Positions 1-5,541 are shown, counted from the stretch's first letter. The stretch is DNA of 7,330 nucleotides from Syntrophaceae bacterium (GCA_003508565.1 DNUI01000020.1:10380-17709), one strand, 5' to 3'. Numbers and translations are program-made. Notes: generated by a model not told the origin, from the sequence alone.

Positions 1-1407
1 GGCCTCGGCGCGGTCATGGGTGCAAAAAGACTGAAAGCCGTCGTACTCGACGGCAAAAAGCGCATCGGTGTCCATAACAGGGCCGAAATAAAGCGGTTAA
101 GCCAGCTGTGCAACAAGTGGGTCCAGTTTCAGCCTCTTTTTCTTCCCGGGTCAATGGCGGCGTACGTGGGTACCCTCATGCGTGTGCTTCCCACCCAGAT
201 GGCAATGGATGGATTGCTCTACAAGATTCTGCTGAAAAAGTGGGGTACAGGGAGCATGAATCAGATGTCCGTGGAGATGGGTGATTCCCCGATTAAAAAC
301 TGGAAAGGCAGCAGTGAAGACTGGGGGATCACGCACTCTCGCTCCGTGAATCCCGATGCGATCAGAAAGCATGAAAAGGTAAAGTATCACTGCTATGCCT
401 GTCCGTTAGGGTGCGGCGGTATCTGCGCCATGCAAGGCAAATACGGCGAGACTCACAAGCCGGAGTATGAGTCTGTTCTCGCGTTAGGCGGGCTCTTAAT
501 GAATACGGATTTGGAGAGTATCTTCCACCTTTGTGAGGTGTTGAACCGCGCGGGAATGGATACGATCTCCGCAGGCGCTACGGTGGCCTTCGCCATTGAG
601 TGTTATGAAGCGGGCATCCTCACGAAAGAAGATACGGACGGGCTTGAACTGACTTGGGGAAATTCGAACGCAATTATTGCCCTCATTGAAAAAATGGTCA
701 GGCGCGAAGGTATCGGTGATTTACTCGCGGATGGCTCGAAGGCTGCCGCCCGAAAAATCGGCAAAAATGCCGGTAACTATGCCATGCATGCGGGCGGCCA
801 GGAACTCCCCATGCACGATGGCAGAAACGATCCCGGATACGGCGTGCATTACGCTGTGGAACCGGCACCTGGGAGACACAATGTGGGGGCCCAGATGTAT
901 TATGAAATGTTCCAGCTCTGGAAAGTGATGAAAAGCCTGCCCCGCGTAAAGCCTCTCTATTTCAAAGGAAGAAAGTATGTGGCAGACGAAGAGAAGGCTG
1001 CAATGGCAGCGGCATGCAGCAAGTTTATGAATGTTGTCAATTGTGCCGGTCTTTGCATGTTTGGTGTTTTTCTGGGTGCAAAAAGGATACCGGCCTTTGA
1101 CTGGTTGAATGCGGCAACGGGGTGGCACAGACCCCCCGAGCATTATATGGAAATCGGGGAGCGCATCCAGACATTGAAGCAGGCATTCAATATCAGGCAA
1201 GGGGTGGATCCCAGGACGTTCTGGCCGGCCGGCCGGGTTATAGGAAGACCTCCGCAGACCAAAGGGGCGAATCGGGGAAGATCAATTAACATGGAAAAGA
1301 TGATCAGCGATTACTATACCCAATTCGGATGGGATCCTGAGACGGGCAGGCCGACTGAGAAGACTATGGCAAGACTGGGTCTCGGAGCTGGTGAAGATGT
1401 CGTATAG
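1..1407 (+). CDS. AOR-family tungsten oxidoreductase, C-terminal part (5' end outside window)
   Basis: The frame is open from base 1 to TAG at 1405-1407, giving 468 visible residues. It enters at GLGAVMGAKRLKAVVL, the pterin-binding GLGAVMG region that precedes the central domain of aldehyde:ferredoxin oxidoreductases. By comparison with the second AOR in this window, about 190-215 N-terminal residues are missing on the left. Visible landmarks (window codon numbers) are: the cluster motif C131-x2-C134-x3-C138 with the distal fourth Cys at 352 in NCAGLCMFG; the pterin motif around NRAGMD (182-187); the active-site loop ELPMHDGR (268-275); and the typical C-terminus (AFNIRQG, then YYTQFGWDPETGRPTEKT). 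The family binds a tungsto-bis-pterin and one [4Fe-4S] cluster in the cytoplasm and oxidises aldehydes to acids with ferredoxin as acceptor. The substrate cannot be read from sequence; related proteins include the BamB subunit of benzoyl-CoA reductase. It overlaps the downstream ferredoxin gene, so they are co-translated. Confidence 0.95.
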   Translation, partial: GLGAVMGAKRLKAVVLDGKKRIGVHNRAEIKRLSQLCNKWVQFQPLFLPGSMAAYVGTLMRVLPTQMAMDGLLYKILLKKWGTGSMNQMSVEMGDSPIKNWKGSSEDWGITHSRSVNPDAIRKHEKVKYHCYACPLGCGGICAMQGKYGETHKPEYESVLALGGLLMNTDLESIFHLCEVLNRAGMDTISAGATVAFAIECYEAGILTKEDTDGLELTWGNSNAIIALIEKMVRREGIGDLLADGSKAAARKIGKNAGNYAMHAGGQELPMHDGRNDPGYGVHYAVEPAPGRHNVGAQMYYEMFQLWKVMKSLPRVKPLYFKGRKYVADEEKAAMAAACSKFMNVVNCAGLCMFGVFLGAKRIPAFDWLNAATGWHRPPEHYMEIGERIQTLKQAFNIRQGVDPRTFWPAGRVIGRPPQTKGANRGRSINMEKMISDYYTQFGWDPETGRPTEKTMARLGLGAGEDVV

Positions 1408-1813
1408 AATTATCGATATATGCAACGGATGCGGCGCATGCAGAAGATTATGCCCGGTGGATGCTATAAGGGGAGAAAAAAATACGCTCCATGCCGTTGT
1501 CCATGATATGTGTATTGAATGCGGCGCCTGCGGGCGGGTATGTCCGGTACGCGCGGTGACTGATCCCTTCGGTACTGTCTGTACAATGCTTAAAAAATCC
1601 GAGTGGGAGCGACCTCACTTTGACAGTAAGATCTGCATGTCCTGCGGGATCTGTATTGATGCCTGTCCGGTTCACTGTCTTTCTCTCTCGGGCGCGGCAA
1701 GTTCGAATGATCCCCACGGATATCCGTACATGGCCGAAGGAAAAAAATGCATCGGGTGTGGCTTTTGCGCCAGGGAATGTCCGGTTGATGCGGTTACCAT
1801 GGTTGCGCCATAA
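1397..1813 (+). CDS. Polyferredoxin-type electron-transfer subunit with four [4Fe-4S] motifs
   Basis: This 138-residue protein has four complete CxxCxxCxxxCP motifs, starting at C9, C39, C80 and C118, arranged as two bacterial 2[4Fe-4S] ferredoxin modules joined by a linker (about 55-78). Two extra cysteines lie at 62 and 94. It should carry four clusters and move electrons to or from the AOR encoded just upstream; the cluster count resembles the AorA subunit of the multi-subunit AOR of Aromatoleum. I chose ATG 1397 because GGAG at 1384-1387 is 9 nt upstream. The in-frame GTG at 1391 is only 3 nt from that site. The start lies 11 nt inside the AOR stop, which indicates translational coupling. 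No signal peptide is visible, so it is cytoplasmic. The AOR partnership is inferred from the overlap; the iron-sulfur assignment is read directly from the motifs. Confidence 0.93.
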   Translation: MSYRIIDICNGCGACRRLCPVDAIRGEKNTLHAVVHDMCIECGACGRVCPVRAVTDPFGTVCTMLKKSEWERPHFDSKICMSCGICIDACPVHCLSLSGAASSNDPHGYPYMAEGKKCIGCGFCARECPVDAVTMVAP

Positions 1814-1819
1814 TCCCGA

Positions 1820-1848
1820 TTGACCCGCCCGGATAAATATTGTATGAG
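1820..1848 (+). promoter_or_regulatory. Possible sigma70-type promoter for the redoxin-FTR pair
   Basis: TTGACC (1820-1825), a 17-nt spacer and TATGAG (1843-1848) lie in the 78-nt gap after the polyferredoxin. They would start transcription about 35-40 nt before the GTG of the redoxin gene. The -35 matches 5 of 6 bases and the -10 matches 4 of 6. No terminator precedes it, so read-through from the AOR genes is also likely. Confidence 0.35.
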
Positions 1849-1877
1849 CGTTGAAAGAGGATTTTATTGAACGAAAG

Positions 1878-1884
1878 AAAGGAG
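1878..1884 (+). promoter_or_regulatory. Strong ribosome binding site that fixes a GTG start
   Basis: AAAGGAG lies 7 nt before GTG 1892. The first ATG in the same frame (1910) is 25 nt away and has no ribosome site of its own, so the GTG start is preferred. Confidence 0.8.
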
Positions 1885-1891
1885 ATCTTCT

Positions 1892-2143
1892 GTGCAAGGA
1901 CCCGTTAAAATGTATACACTCAGCACGTGCGGCCACTGTAAGGCGACCAAAAAATATCTTAATGATTGTGCCGTCAAATTTGAGTTTACGGATGTGGATT
2001 TGCTGACCGGCGAGGAGAAGGCTACTGCAATAGCTGATGTCATAAAATTAAATCCTCAATGCTCGTTTCCGACGATTATCATTGGTGATAAAGTCATTGT
2101 CGGATTTAATGAAACGCTCATACGGGAGGCCCTGGGGTTGTAA
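1892..2143 (+). CDS. Glutaredoxin/NrdH-like small redoxin with CGHC active site
   Basis: This 83-residue single-domain thioredoxin-fold protein has the redox site C13-G-H-C16 near the N-terminus, the cis-proline at SFPTIIIGD (P60), and the late GF-x-E segment typical of glutaredoxins. Two other cysteines lie at 26 and 57. The CGHC dipeptide differs from the classic glutaredoxin CPYC and is better known from disulfide isomerases. Translation starts at GTG, supported by AAAGGAG 7 nt upstream. The stop TAA (2141-2143) shares its last base with the ATG of the FTR gene (TAATG), so the two are translationally coupled. The natural reading is that the FTR catalytic subunit reduces this protein, which then acts as a cytosolic disulfide reductase or delivers electrons to a target enzyme. 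The target is unknown. No glutathione gene is present in the window, so glutathione dependence is not implied. Confidence 0.9.
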   Translation: MQGPVKMYTLSTCGHCKATKKYLNDCAVKFEFTDVDLLTGEEKATAIADVIKLNPQCSFPTIIIGDKVIVGFNETLIREALGL

Positions 2144-2478
2144 TGGAAGTCGACCGACTCTATGAAAAGTTGAAGGTTCTGCAGGAATCGAAAGGTTATT
2201 ATTTCAACAGGGACAAGGAGAAGGTTCTCGATATTCTCAGAGACCTCCTTGTCAACAGGGAACGTTACGGGTACATGTCGTGTCCCTGTCGTCTCACCTC
2301 GGGAGATCGAGAGCGGGACAAGGACATTATCTGTCCCTGTGAGTATCGGGCTCCTGATGTGAAAGAATACGGAAGCTGCTATTGTAATCTTTATGTTTCA
2401 CGGGAGTGGAATGAAGATAAAATTCCGCATGCATATGTGCCGGAAAGGCGCCCGCCGGGAAAGATGCTTTTTGCGTAG
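2143..2478 (+). CDS. Ferredoxin:thioredoxin reductase, catalytic (beta) subunit family
   Basis: This 111-residue protein has the full FTR cysteine signature: C47-P-C49, C64-P-C66 and C79-Y-C81, with EYG just before the last pair. In characterised FTRs the first Cys of the outer pairs and both of the middle pair bind a [4Fe-4S] cluster, and the second Cys of the outer pairs forms the redox disulfide. By that rule C47, C64, C66 and C79 are ligands and C49/C81 the active disulfide. The enzyme takes single electrons from ferredoxin and reduces a thioredoxin-fold partner, here most likely the coupled upstream redoxin. Differences from the plant and cyanobacterial form are Tyr80 in place of the His of CHC and 12 residues, not 8, between the second and third pairs. 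No variable (alpha) FTR subunit gene is present in the window. The ATG overlaps the upstream stop by one base. Next on the right is a convergent gene 60 nt away with no clear terminator between. Confidence 0.92.
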   Translation: MEVDRLYEKLKVLQESKGYYFNRDKEKVLDILRDLLVNRERYGYMSCPCRLTSGDRERDKDIICPCEYRAPDVKEYGSCYCNLYVSREWNEDKIPHAYVPERRPPGKMLFA

Positions 2479-2538
2479 GTGTAAGATATTCCCCATCCCT
2501 GATTCTGCAAAGGCCTTCCTGTGTGTTACGCAGCCAGG

Positions 2539-3021
2539 TTAAGGATTATTACTTCCGTCAGGGTTAAATTTATCCGGGTAAATAACATACCAGGCACCGT
2601 TAACTCCTTCGCCGTTCATATCGCCCGGTTTTTTGTCCTTGGAGAAATAGTAAAGGGGCCAGCCTTTATAAGTCGTTTGCGTTTCCCCGTCGTCTCTCAT
2701 GAACACACCGAATTCCTTTTTCTTCAGCGGTTTTTGTACGGCAAGCTTTTCTGTGAAAAAAATAGGCCATTTGGTGAGACATACATTGATACACGCGCTT
2801 ATGCTTGGAAAATCTTTTTTGAAGTAATAAAGACTCATACCTTTGGAGTCAGCGAGATATTTTCCTCCCCCTTCTTTTTCTATTAGCTGAACAGTATAAC
2901 GAGATTCCTTGGGTTTTTCTACTACCTCCTGGGCTACAACACACTCACTTATTACCGTTCCAAAGAACACAAAAACACATGTGAAGGCCAAGGATATTCT
3001 GACCACATTGCCGACTTTCAT
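2539..3021 (-). CDS. Exported protein of the Y-x4-D secreted-repeat family (Lipoprotein_15-like)
   Basis: This 160-residue precursor has a signal peptide (MKVGN, then a hydrophobic stretch to about residue 24) with a probable signal peptidase I site after V-V-A30. Two copies of the family repeat follow. The first (about 61-89) has LYYFKKD with Y65-x4-D70, then C77-x3-C81 and KWP. The second (about 120-149) has GWPLYYFSKD with Y124-x4-D129 and ends AWYVIYP; it lacks the Cys pair. The frame could extend 25 codons upstream, but AAGGAGG at 3027-3033 lies 5 nt before ATG 3021 and the extension would put a non-secretory leader in front of the signal peptide. C27 in ISEC is not a lipobox because Glu is at -1, so I expect a soluble periplasmic protein, not a lipoprotein. 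The biochemical role of this family is not established. It is convergent with the FTR gene. Confidence 0.88.
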   Translation of the reverse strand: MKVGNVVRISLAFTCVFVFFGTVISECVVAQEVVEKPKESRYTVQLIEKEGGGKYLADSKGMSLYYFKKDFPSISACINVCLTKWPIFFTEKLAVQKPLKKKEFGVFMRDDGETQTTYKGWPLYYFSKDKKPGDMNGEGVNGAWYVIYPDKFNPDGSNNP

Positions 3022-3026
3022 CTTCC

Positions 3027-3033
3027 CCTCCTT
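3027..3033 (-). promoter_or_regulatory. Ribosome binding site deciding the start of the secreted-repeat gene
   Basis: AAGGAGG read on the minus strand lies 5 nt before the ATG at 3021-3019. It selects the start that places the signal peptide at the N-terminus. Confidence 0.8.
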
Positions 3034-3098
3034 ACAATGTAATGAACTTAATCCCTCATGTATCAGGTAGGCTGAAATAGCGTATTCTACGTGCAATT

Positions 3099-3127
3099 TT
3101 TATATCATAACTTATAACTGCCTGCAA
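3099..3127 (-). promoter_or_regulatory. Sigma70-type promoter of the secreted-repeat gene
   Basis: On the minus strand TTGCAG (3127-3122) and TATAAA (3104-3099) are separated by exactly 17 nt. Matches to consensus are 4 of 6 and 5 of 6. Transcription would begin near 3092, giving a leader of about 70 nt before the ATG at 3021. The gene therefore looks like a single-gene transcript. Confidence 0.55.
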
Positions 3128-3157
3128 AAATATTTGCTGTGTGAATAGATTGGACGT

Positions 3158-3174
3158 TGCATCCCGCATTTTTG
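3158..3174. repeat. 17-base direct repeat, copy 1 (intergenic)
   Basis: TGCATCCCGCATTTTTG here is identical to 5310-5326, in the same orientation on the + strand, 2152 nt away. This copy sits a few bases past the stop of the 44-codon minus-strand frame. Confidence 0.7.
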
Positions 3175-3178
3175 ATTT

Positions 3179-3313
3179 TCATGATGTTTCGATGATTTCA
3201 CCACCTGTTTTCAGAGGGATTTTAGATTCACAAGGGACGTTTGTCTGGCATACACCGCAGGCGCCGACATCCAGGCTATAATGGGATTGTATATACTCCT
3301 TTCCCTTTGACAT
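3179..3313 (-). CDS. Small three-cysteine protein, 44 aa, possible Fe-S or metal binder
   Basis: I do not recognise a named family. The frame runs from ATG (3313-3311) to TGA (3181-3179). The core GACGVCQTNVPCESKIPL (residues 17-34) carries C19-x2-C22-x5-C28 followed by KIPL. This resembles the cysteine-plus-IP ends of [4Fe-4S] ferredoxin motifs such as CxxCGxCxxxCPxKIPL, but the first Cys is replaced by Val16 and the last spacing is longer, so only three ligands are visible. In-frame TAA at 3322-3320 bounds it upstream, so it is not the tail of a longer protein in this sequence. No ribosome site precedes the ATG. An AAAGGAG-like stretch sits inside the frame at 3302-3296 with no standard start after it, so the true start is uncertain and a decayed gene is possible. 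It is on the same strand as the secreted-repeat gene, 157 nt upstream of that gene's start. Confidence 0.5.
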   Translation of the reverse strand: MSKGKEYIQSHYSLDVGACGVCQTNVPCESKIPLKTGGEIIETS

Positions 3314-3335
3314 AGATAATTACTTCACATATATG
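3307..3335 (+). promoter_or_regulatory. Possible promoter of the HD-domain gene with palindromic -10 region
   Basis: TTGACA (3307-3312), a 17-nt spacer and TATATG (3330-3335) point toward the HD gene, with an expected start near 3342 and a leader of about 58 nt. A perfect 10-bp palindrome, ACATATATGT (3327-3336), covers the -10 element and could be an operator or just AT-rich chance. The -35 overlaps the first codons of the minus-strand small reading frame, so both elements may not be real. Confidence 0.35.
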
Positions 3336-3399
3336 TATTGCATTAGAAACGCAAGACTGTAAAAAAAGATAACATTACATCGGCAGGCGCATAGACATC

Positions 3400-4320
3400 A
3401 TGGCCCGTAACGGCATCACGCAGTTGTCGCAACTCGTTGATACTTCCACTCACAATGCACTCATGGAAGAAGTAAGGAGGATTTTTTCGTATCATTATCC
3501 GGATAGATATTTCCGCAGAGTGAATAGAACGTATAATCTTGTGAAAAAACTGTATAGTGGAGGAATTCGAGGCTATAAGGCCTGTACTACAGATTACCAC
3601 GATCTTTCACATGTTCTGGATATTTTACTCACCGTTATCCGGTTAATTGATGGACACAATAGTGAAAATCCACCTTTCCCGGTTCAACTGGTGGTAACGT
3701 TGCTCGAAGCCACGCTTTTACATGATACCGGATATTTACAGGAAGAGGGGGATGATGAGGGTACAGGCGCCAAGTATACCATGTTTCATGTGGAGCGGGG
3801 TGTTCAATTCTTGAGAAATACATATGAGATGTTTGAGATCGCTGCAGATGACGTGAAGCTCATGGTTGAGCTGATACGATGCACGAGCTATATGGTCAAG
3901 ATTGAAGATTTGACGTTTTCCTCTCCGGAGGAGAGATTAGCAGGCTGCATTCTTTGCACCGCTGATCTTTTAGGCCAGATATCAGACAGAACATACCTAG
4001 AAAAATTGATTTTTCTATTTTATGAATTTAAGGAAGCGGGAATTAAAGGCTTCAATACAGAATTCGACCTCATCCGGAAGACGATAGATTTTTATGAAAC
4101 CACGAAGAAGCGTTTTACTGACACATACGTAAATGTATATAGGTATGCGCAGCATCATTTCAGGAGACGCTTTGACATTGACCGCAACCTTTACATGGAA
4201 GCTATCGACCGGCATATCGAGTATTTGCGTAAGATCATTGAAGATGACACCACTAACTTCCGTCACAAACTGAAACGGGGGAAATGGATGCACACATACC
4301 CGCGGACGAAGCCCGGATGA
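3400..4320 (+). CDS. HD-domain metal-dependent phosphohydrolase-like protein
   Basis: This 306-residue protein has an HD-superfamily core: Y66-H67-D-L-S-H71, then LLH108-D109-TGY, then H130 in MFHVERG, and D189 in TADLLGQ. These supply the usual H...HD...D metal ligands plus additional histidines, so one or two metal ions and phosphohydrolase or phosphodiesterase activity are plausible. The substrate cannot be inferred; the family spans nucleotidases to cyclic-nucleotide phosphodiesterases. No transmembrane segment, signal peptide or sensory domain is visible, so it is cytoplasmic. The C-terminal third (about 205-306) is charged and probably helical. ATG 3400 is the first start after an in-frame TAA at 3370. 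Its ribosome site is poor (AGG 12 nt upstream), so Met22 (3463) is an alternative. It is convergent with the RNase D gene and is probably transcribed alone from a promoter near 3307-3335. Confidence 0.87.
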   Translation: MARNGITQLSQLVDTSTHNALMEEVRRIFSYHYPDRYFRRVNRTYNLVKKLYSGGIRGYKACTTDYHDLSHVLDILLTVIRLIDGHNSENPPFPVQLVVTLLEATLLHDTGYLQEEGDDEGTGAKYTMFHVERGVQFLRNTYEMFEIAADDVKLMVELIRCTSYMVKIEDLTFSSPEERLAGCILCTADLLGQISDRTYLEKLIFLFYEFKEAGIKGFNTEFDLIRKTIDFYETTKKRFTDTYVNVYRYAQHHFRRRFDIDRNLYMEAIDRHIEYLRKIIEDDTTNFRHKLKRGKWMHTYPRTKPG

Positions 4321-4484
4321 TCGTGTTATACTATGAACTGTCACGGAATCAATGCTTCTTTAAAGCGCTCAGATTTGGCTGATCTGATGACGCAAAACCG
4401 CAGGAATAGCATTGCTCTTTTGAGGATTTTGCGATTGAGGGTCGGGCAAAGCTCACCGAAAGATGAGATGCAGGGCTGTAAAAG
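4321..4484. other. Convergent gap between HD and RNase D genes
   Basis: This 164-nt stretch separates two convergent genes. It holds TCAGAT-7 nt-ATCTGA (4369-4387) and a 7-bp pair CGCAAAA/TTTTGCG with a 30-nt loop (about 4390-4433). Neither has a following T-run, so no terminator is called. No convincing gene is visible. Confidence 0.4.
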
Positions 4485-5366
4485 TTATTCCGTGACAACC
4501 CCTATACATACAGCATCAATAATTTCCTGGCCATAGAGGCTCACTTTTTCCGGAGAAAGAATACCCGTTATTTTCAGCATCTCCATGGAACAAGCCTCGG
4601 TCTTTGCCAGTTCAACCATGCTCTGATCTGACAATATCCGGAAGCGCGCCATGTTTGTCTCTTGTGCCTTTTGAAATCGCCAGCGGTAAAGATTCATTAA
4701 ATATTGCTTCTGATTTGCTGTCATGGATTGATACCCTTTAAGGTTTATATATCCCTGGGGATTGAACGACTTCTCACTCCAGGTTACCGCGGCAATGTTC
4801 TCAAAAGACTTTGCTGCCTTTTTATCGAAGCTACAACGCGCTATTTCATATTCAAGTCTGTAATAGAGGTCTTTAAGATACGCCGTGTCCTCAACGGCAT
4901 AGTGGATCTGTTCTTGAGTCAGGGGACGTGTTTCCCATTTCGAACGCTGCATCTTTTTATCTTTTTTAAGCTCAATGCCCAGATACTGGTTGATCAAAGC
5001 CGAGAGAGAAAGGTAGTGACATCCTAAAATGGATGCTGCCCGATGGGTATCAAAAATATTTTTAAATTCAAATCCGTAGTCCCGTTTCAGAATACGGATA
5101 TCGTTATCCCCGGCGTGCATAACTTTAAGAATTACCGGATCTGCAAAAATCTTTCCAAGAAAGGAAAAATCCAGACTGCCGAGGGGGTCAAACAGGTACG
5201 TCTTCTTATCAGCTTCAATTTGTACTAAACAAAGCACATCACGAAAATATCTGAAAGAATCATATTCCGTATCGACACAGATAATGGAGGAACTGCCTAT
5301 ATCTTCTTGTGCATCCCGCATTTTTGTGGCTGTATCGATCCAGACCCATTGGTCATTCATTTCCAT
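4485..5366 (-). CDS. rnd: Ribonuclease D (DEDDy 3'-5' exonuclease, single HRDC domain)
   Basis: This 293-residue protein has the catalytic DEDDy residues in order: D32 and E34 in VDTEYDSF, H84/D89 in HAGDNDIRIL, D106 in FDTHRAA, and Y156/D160 in YAVEDTAYLKDLY. The segment SKWETRPLT before the last motif is characteristic of RNase D. The C-terminus (about 213-290) fits one HRDC nucleic-acid-binding domain. E. coli RNase D is about 375 residues with two HRDC domains, so this is the shorter form found in many bacteria. It trims 3' ends of tRNA and other stable RNA precursors in the cytoplasm. The start is ATG 5366 or, two codons later, ATG 5360; the ribosome site (GGACAGG) is weak for both. The upstream gap contains no convincing minus-strand promoter. 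The gene is convergent with the HD gene across a 164-nt gap that has only weak hairpins, and divergent from the second AOR. Confidence 0.92.
   Translation of the reverse strand: MEMNDQWVWIDTATKMRDAQEDIGSSSIICVDTEYDSFRYFRDVLCLVQIEADKKTYLFDPLGSLDFSFLGKIFADPVILKVMHAGDNDIRILKRDYGFEFKNIFDTHRAASILGCHYLSLSALINQYLGIELKKDKKMQRSKWETRPLTQEQIHYAVEDTAYLKDLYYRLEYEIARCSFDKKAAKSFENIAAVTWSEKSFNPQGYINLKGYQSMTANQKQYLMNLYRWRFQKAQETNMARFRILSDQSMVELAKTEACSMEMLKITGILSPEKVSLYGQEIIDAVCIGVVTE
5310..5326. repeat. 17-base direct repeat, copy 2 (inside RNase D gene)
   Basis: Second exact copy of TGCATCCCGCATTTTTG. Here it is coding: on the minus strand it covers codons for T-K-M-R-D-A (residues 14-19) near the start of the RNase D gene. 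Confidence 0.7.
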
Positions 5367-5430
5367 ACCTGTCCGGTGTGTGGATTAAAATTTCCTGATA
5401 AACAGAACATAACTGAGGGGAGGCTCAATC

Positions 5431-5541
5431 ATGAATTTTCCCGAATGTCAAGATAATTCACTTTTCACATTGACAAGGAAAATTCCTTTAGCTTATAGTG
5501 CTGCGTCGAATGCAGATTCCTGTTACTACATACGCATTTGA
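5431..5541 (+). CDS. Possible 36-aa small ORF upstream of the second AOR
   Basis: ATG 5431 is preceded by GGGGAGG (5417-5423) at 7 nt, one of the better ribosome sites in the window, and the frame closes at TGA 5539-5541. The peptide (MNFPECQDNS..., two Cys, one Tyr pair) shows no recognisable motif. The proposed AOR promoter lies inside the frame, which argues against co-expression with the AOR. The start signal is what supports it; the protein sequence does not, and chance is a fair explanation. Confidence 0.2.
   Translation: MNFPECQDNSLFTLTRKIPLAYSAASNADSCYYIRI
5470..5499 (+). promoter_or_regulatory. Sigma70-type promoter of the second AOR with spacer dyad
   Basis: A perfect TTGACA (5470-5475), an 18-nt spacer and TATAGT (5494-5499, 5 of 6) precede the AOR, with a start expected near 5506 and a leader of about 90 nt. 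The spacer contains the inverted repeat AAGGAA-AA-TTCCTT (5475-5488), where a bound repressor or a spacer-distorting activator would act. The regulator is unknown. Confidence 0.6.

Noticed and set aside
1448..1936. Long minus-strand frames opposite the AOR, polyferredoxin and other genes
   Set aside because: They are shadows of strongly supported + strand genes, with no family motifs and no ribosome sites.
2521..2886. 121-codon + strand frame opposite the secreted-repeat gene
   Set aside because: The minus strand carries a signal peptide, two family repeats, a ribosome site and a promoter; the + frame has none of these.
3056..3169. 37-codon minus-strand frame starting within the 17-base repeat (MRDAT...)
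   Set aside because: It contains the promoter of the secreted-repeat gene, has no ribosome site, and loses its resemblance to RNase D right after MRDA.
3179..3313. Naming the 44-aa frame as a LutB/RnfC-like ferredoxin or CO dehydrogenase fragment
   Set aside because: The KIPL ending is suggestive, but the first cluster Cys is missing and the last spacing is wrong, so a family name would be invention.
4369..4387. TCAGAT-7 nt-ATCTGA hairpin as a terminator of the convergent genes
   Set aside because: The stem is short and half AT, and neither strand has a T-run after it.
4339..4497. 11-bp inverted repeat TGTCACGGAAT (4339-4349) / ATTCCGTGACA (4487-4497)
   Set aside because: Matches of this length are expected by chance in a window of this size, and the 137-nt loop makes a functional hairpin unlikely.
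4333..4536. 67-codon + strand frame between the HD and RNase D genes
   Set aside because: It has no ribosome site and no recognisable motif, and its last 52 nt are antisense to the RNase D coding sequence. I judge it a chance frame.
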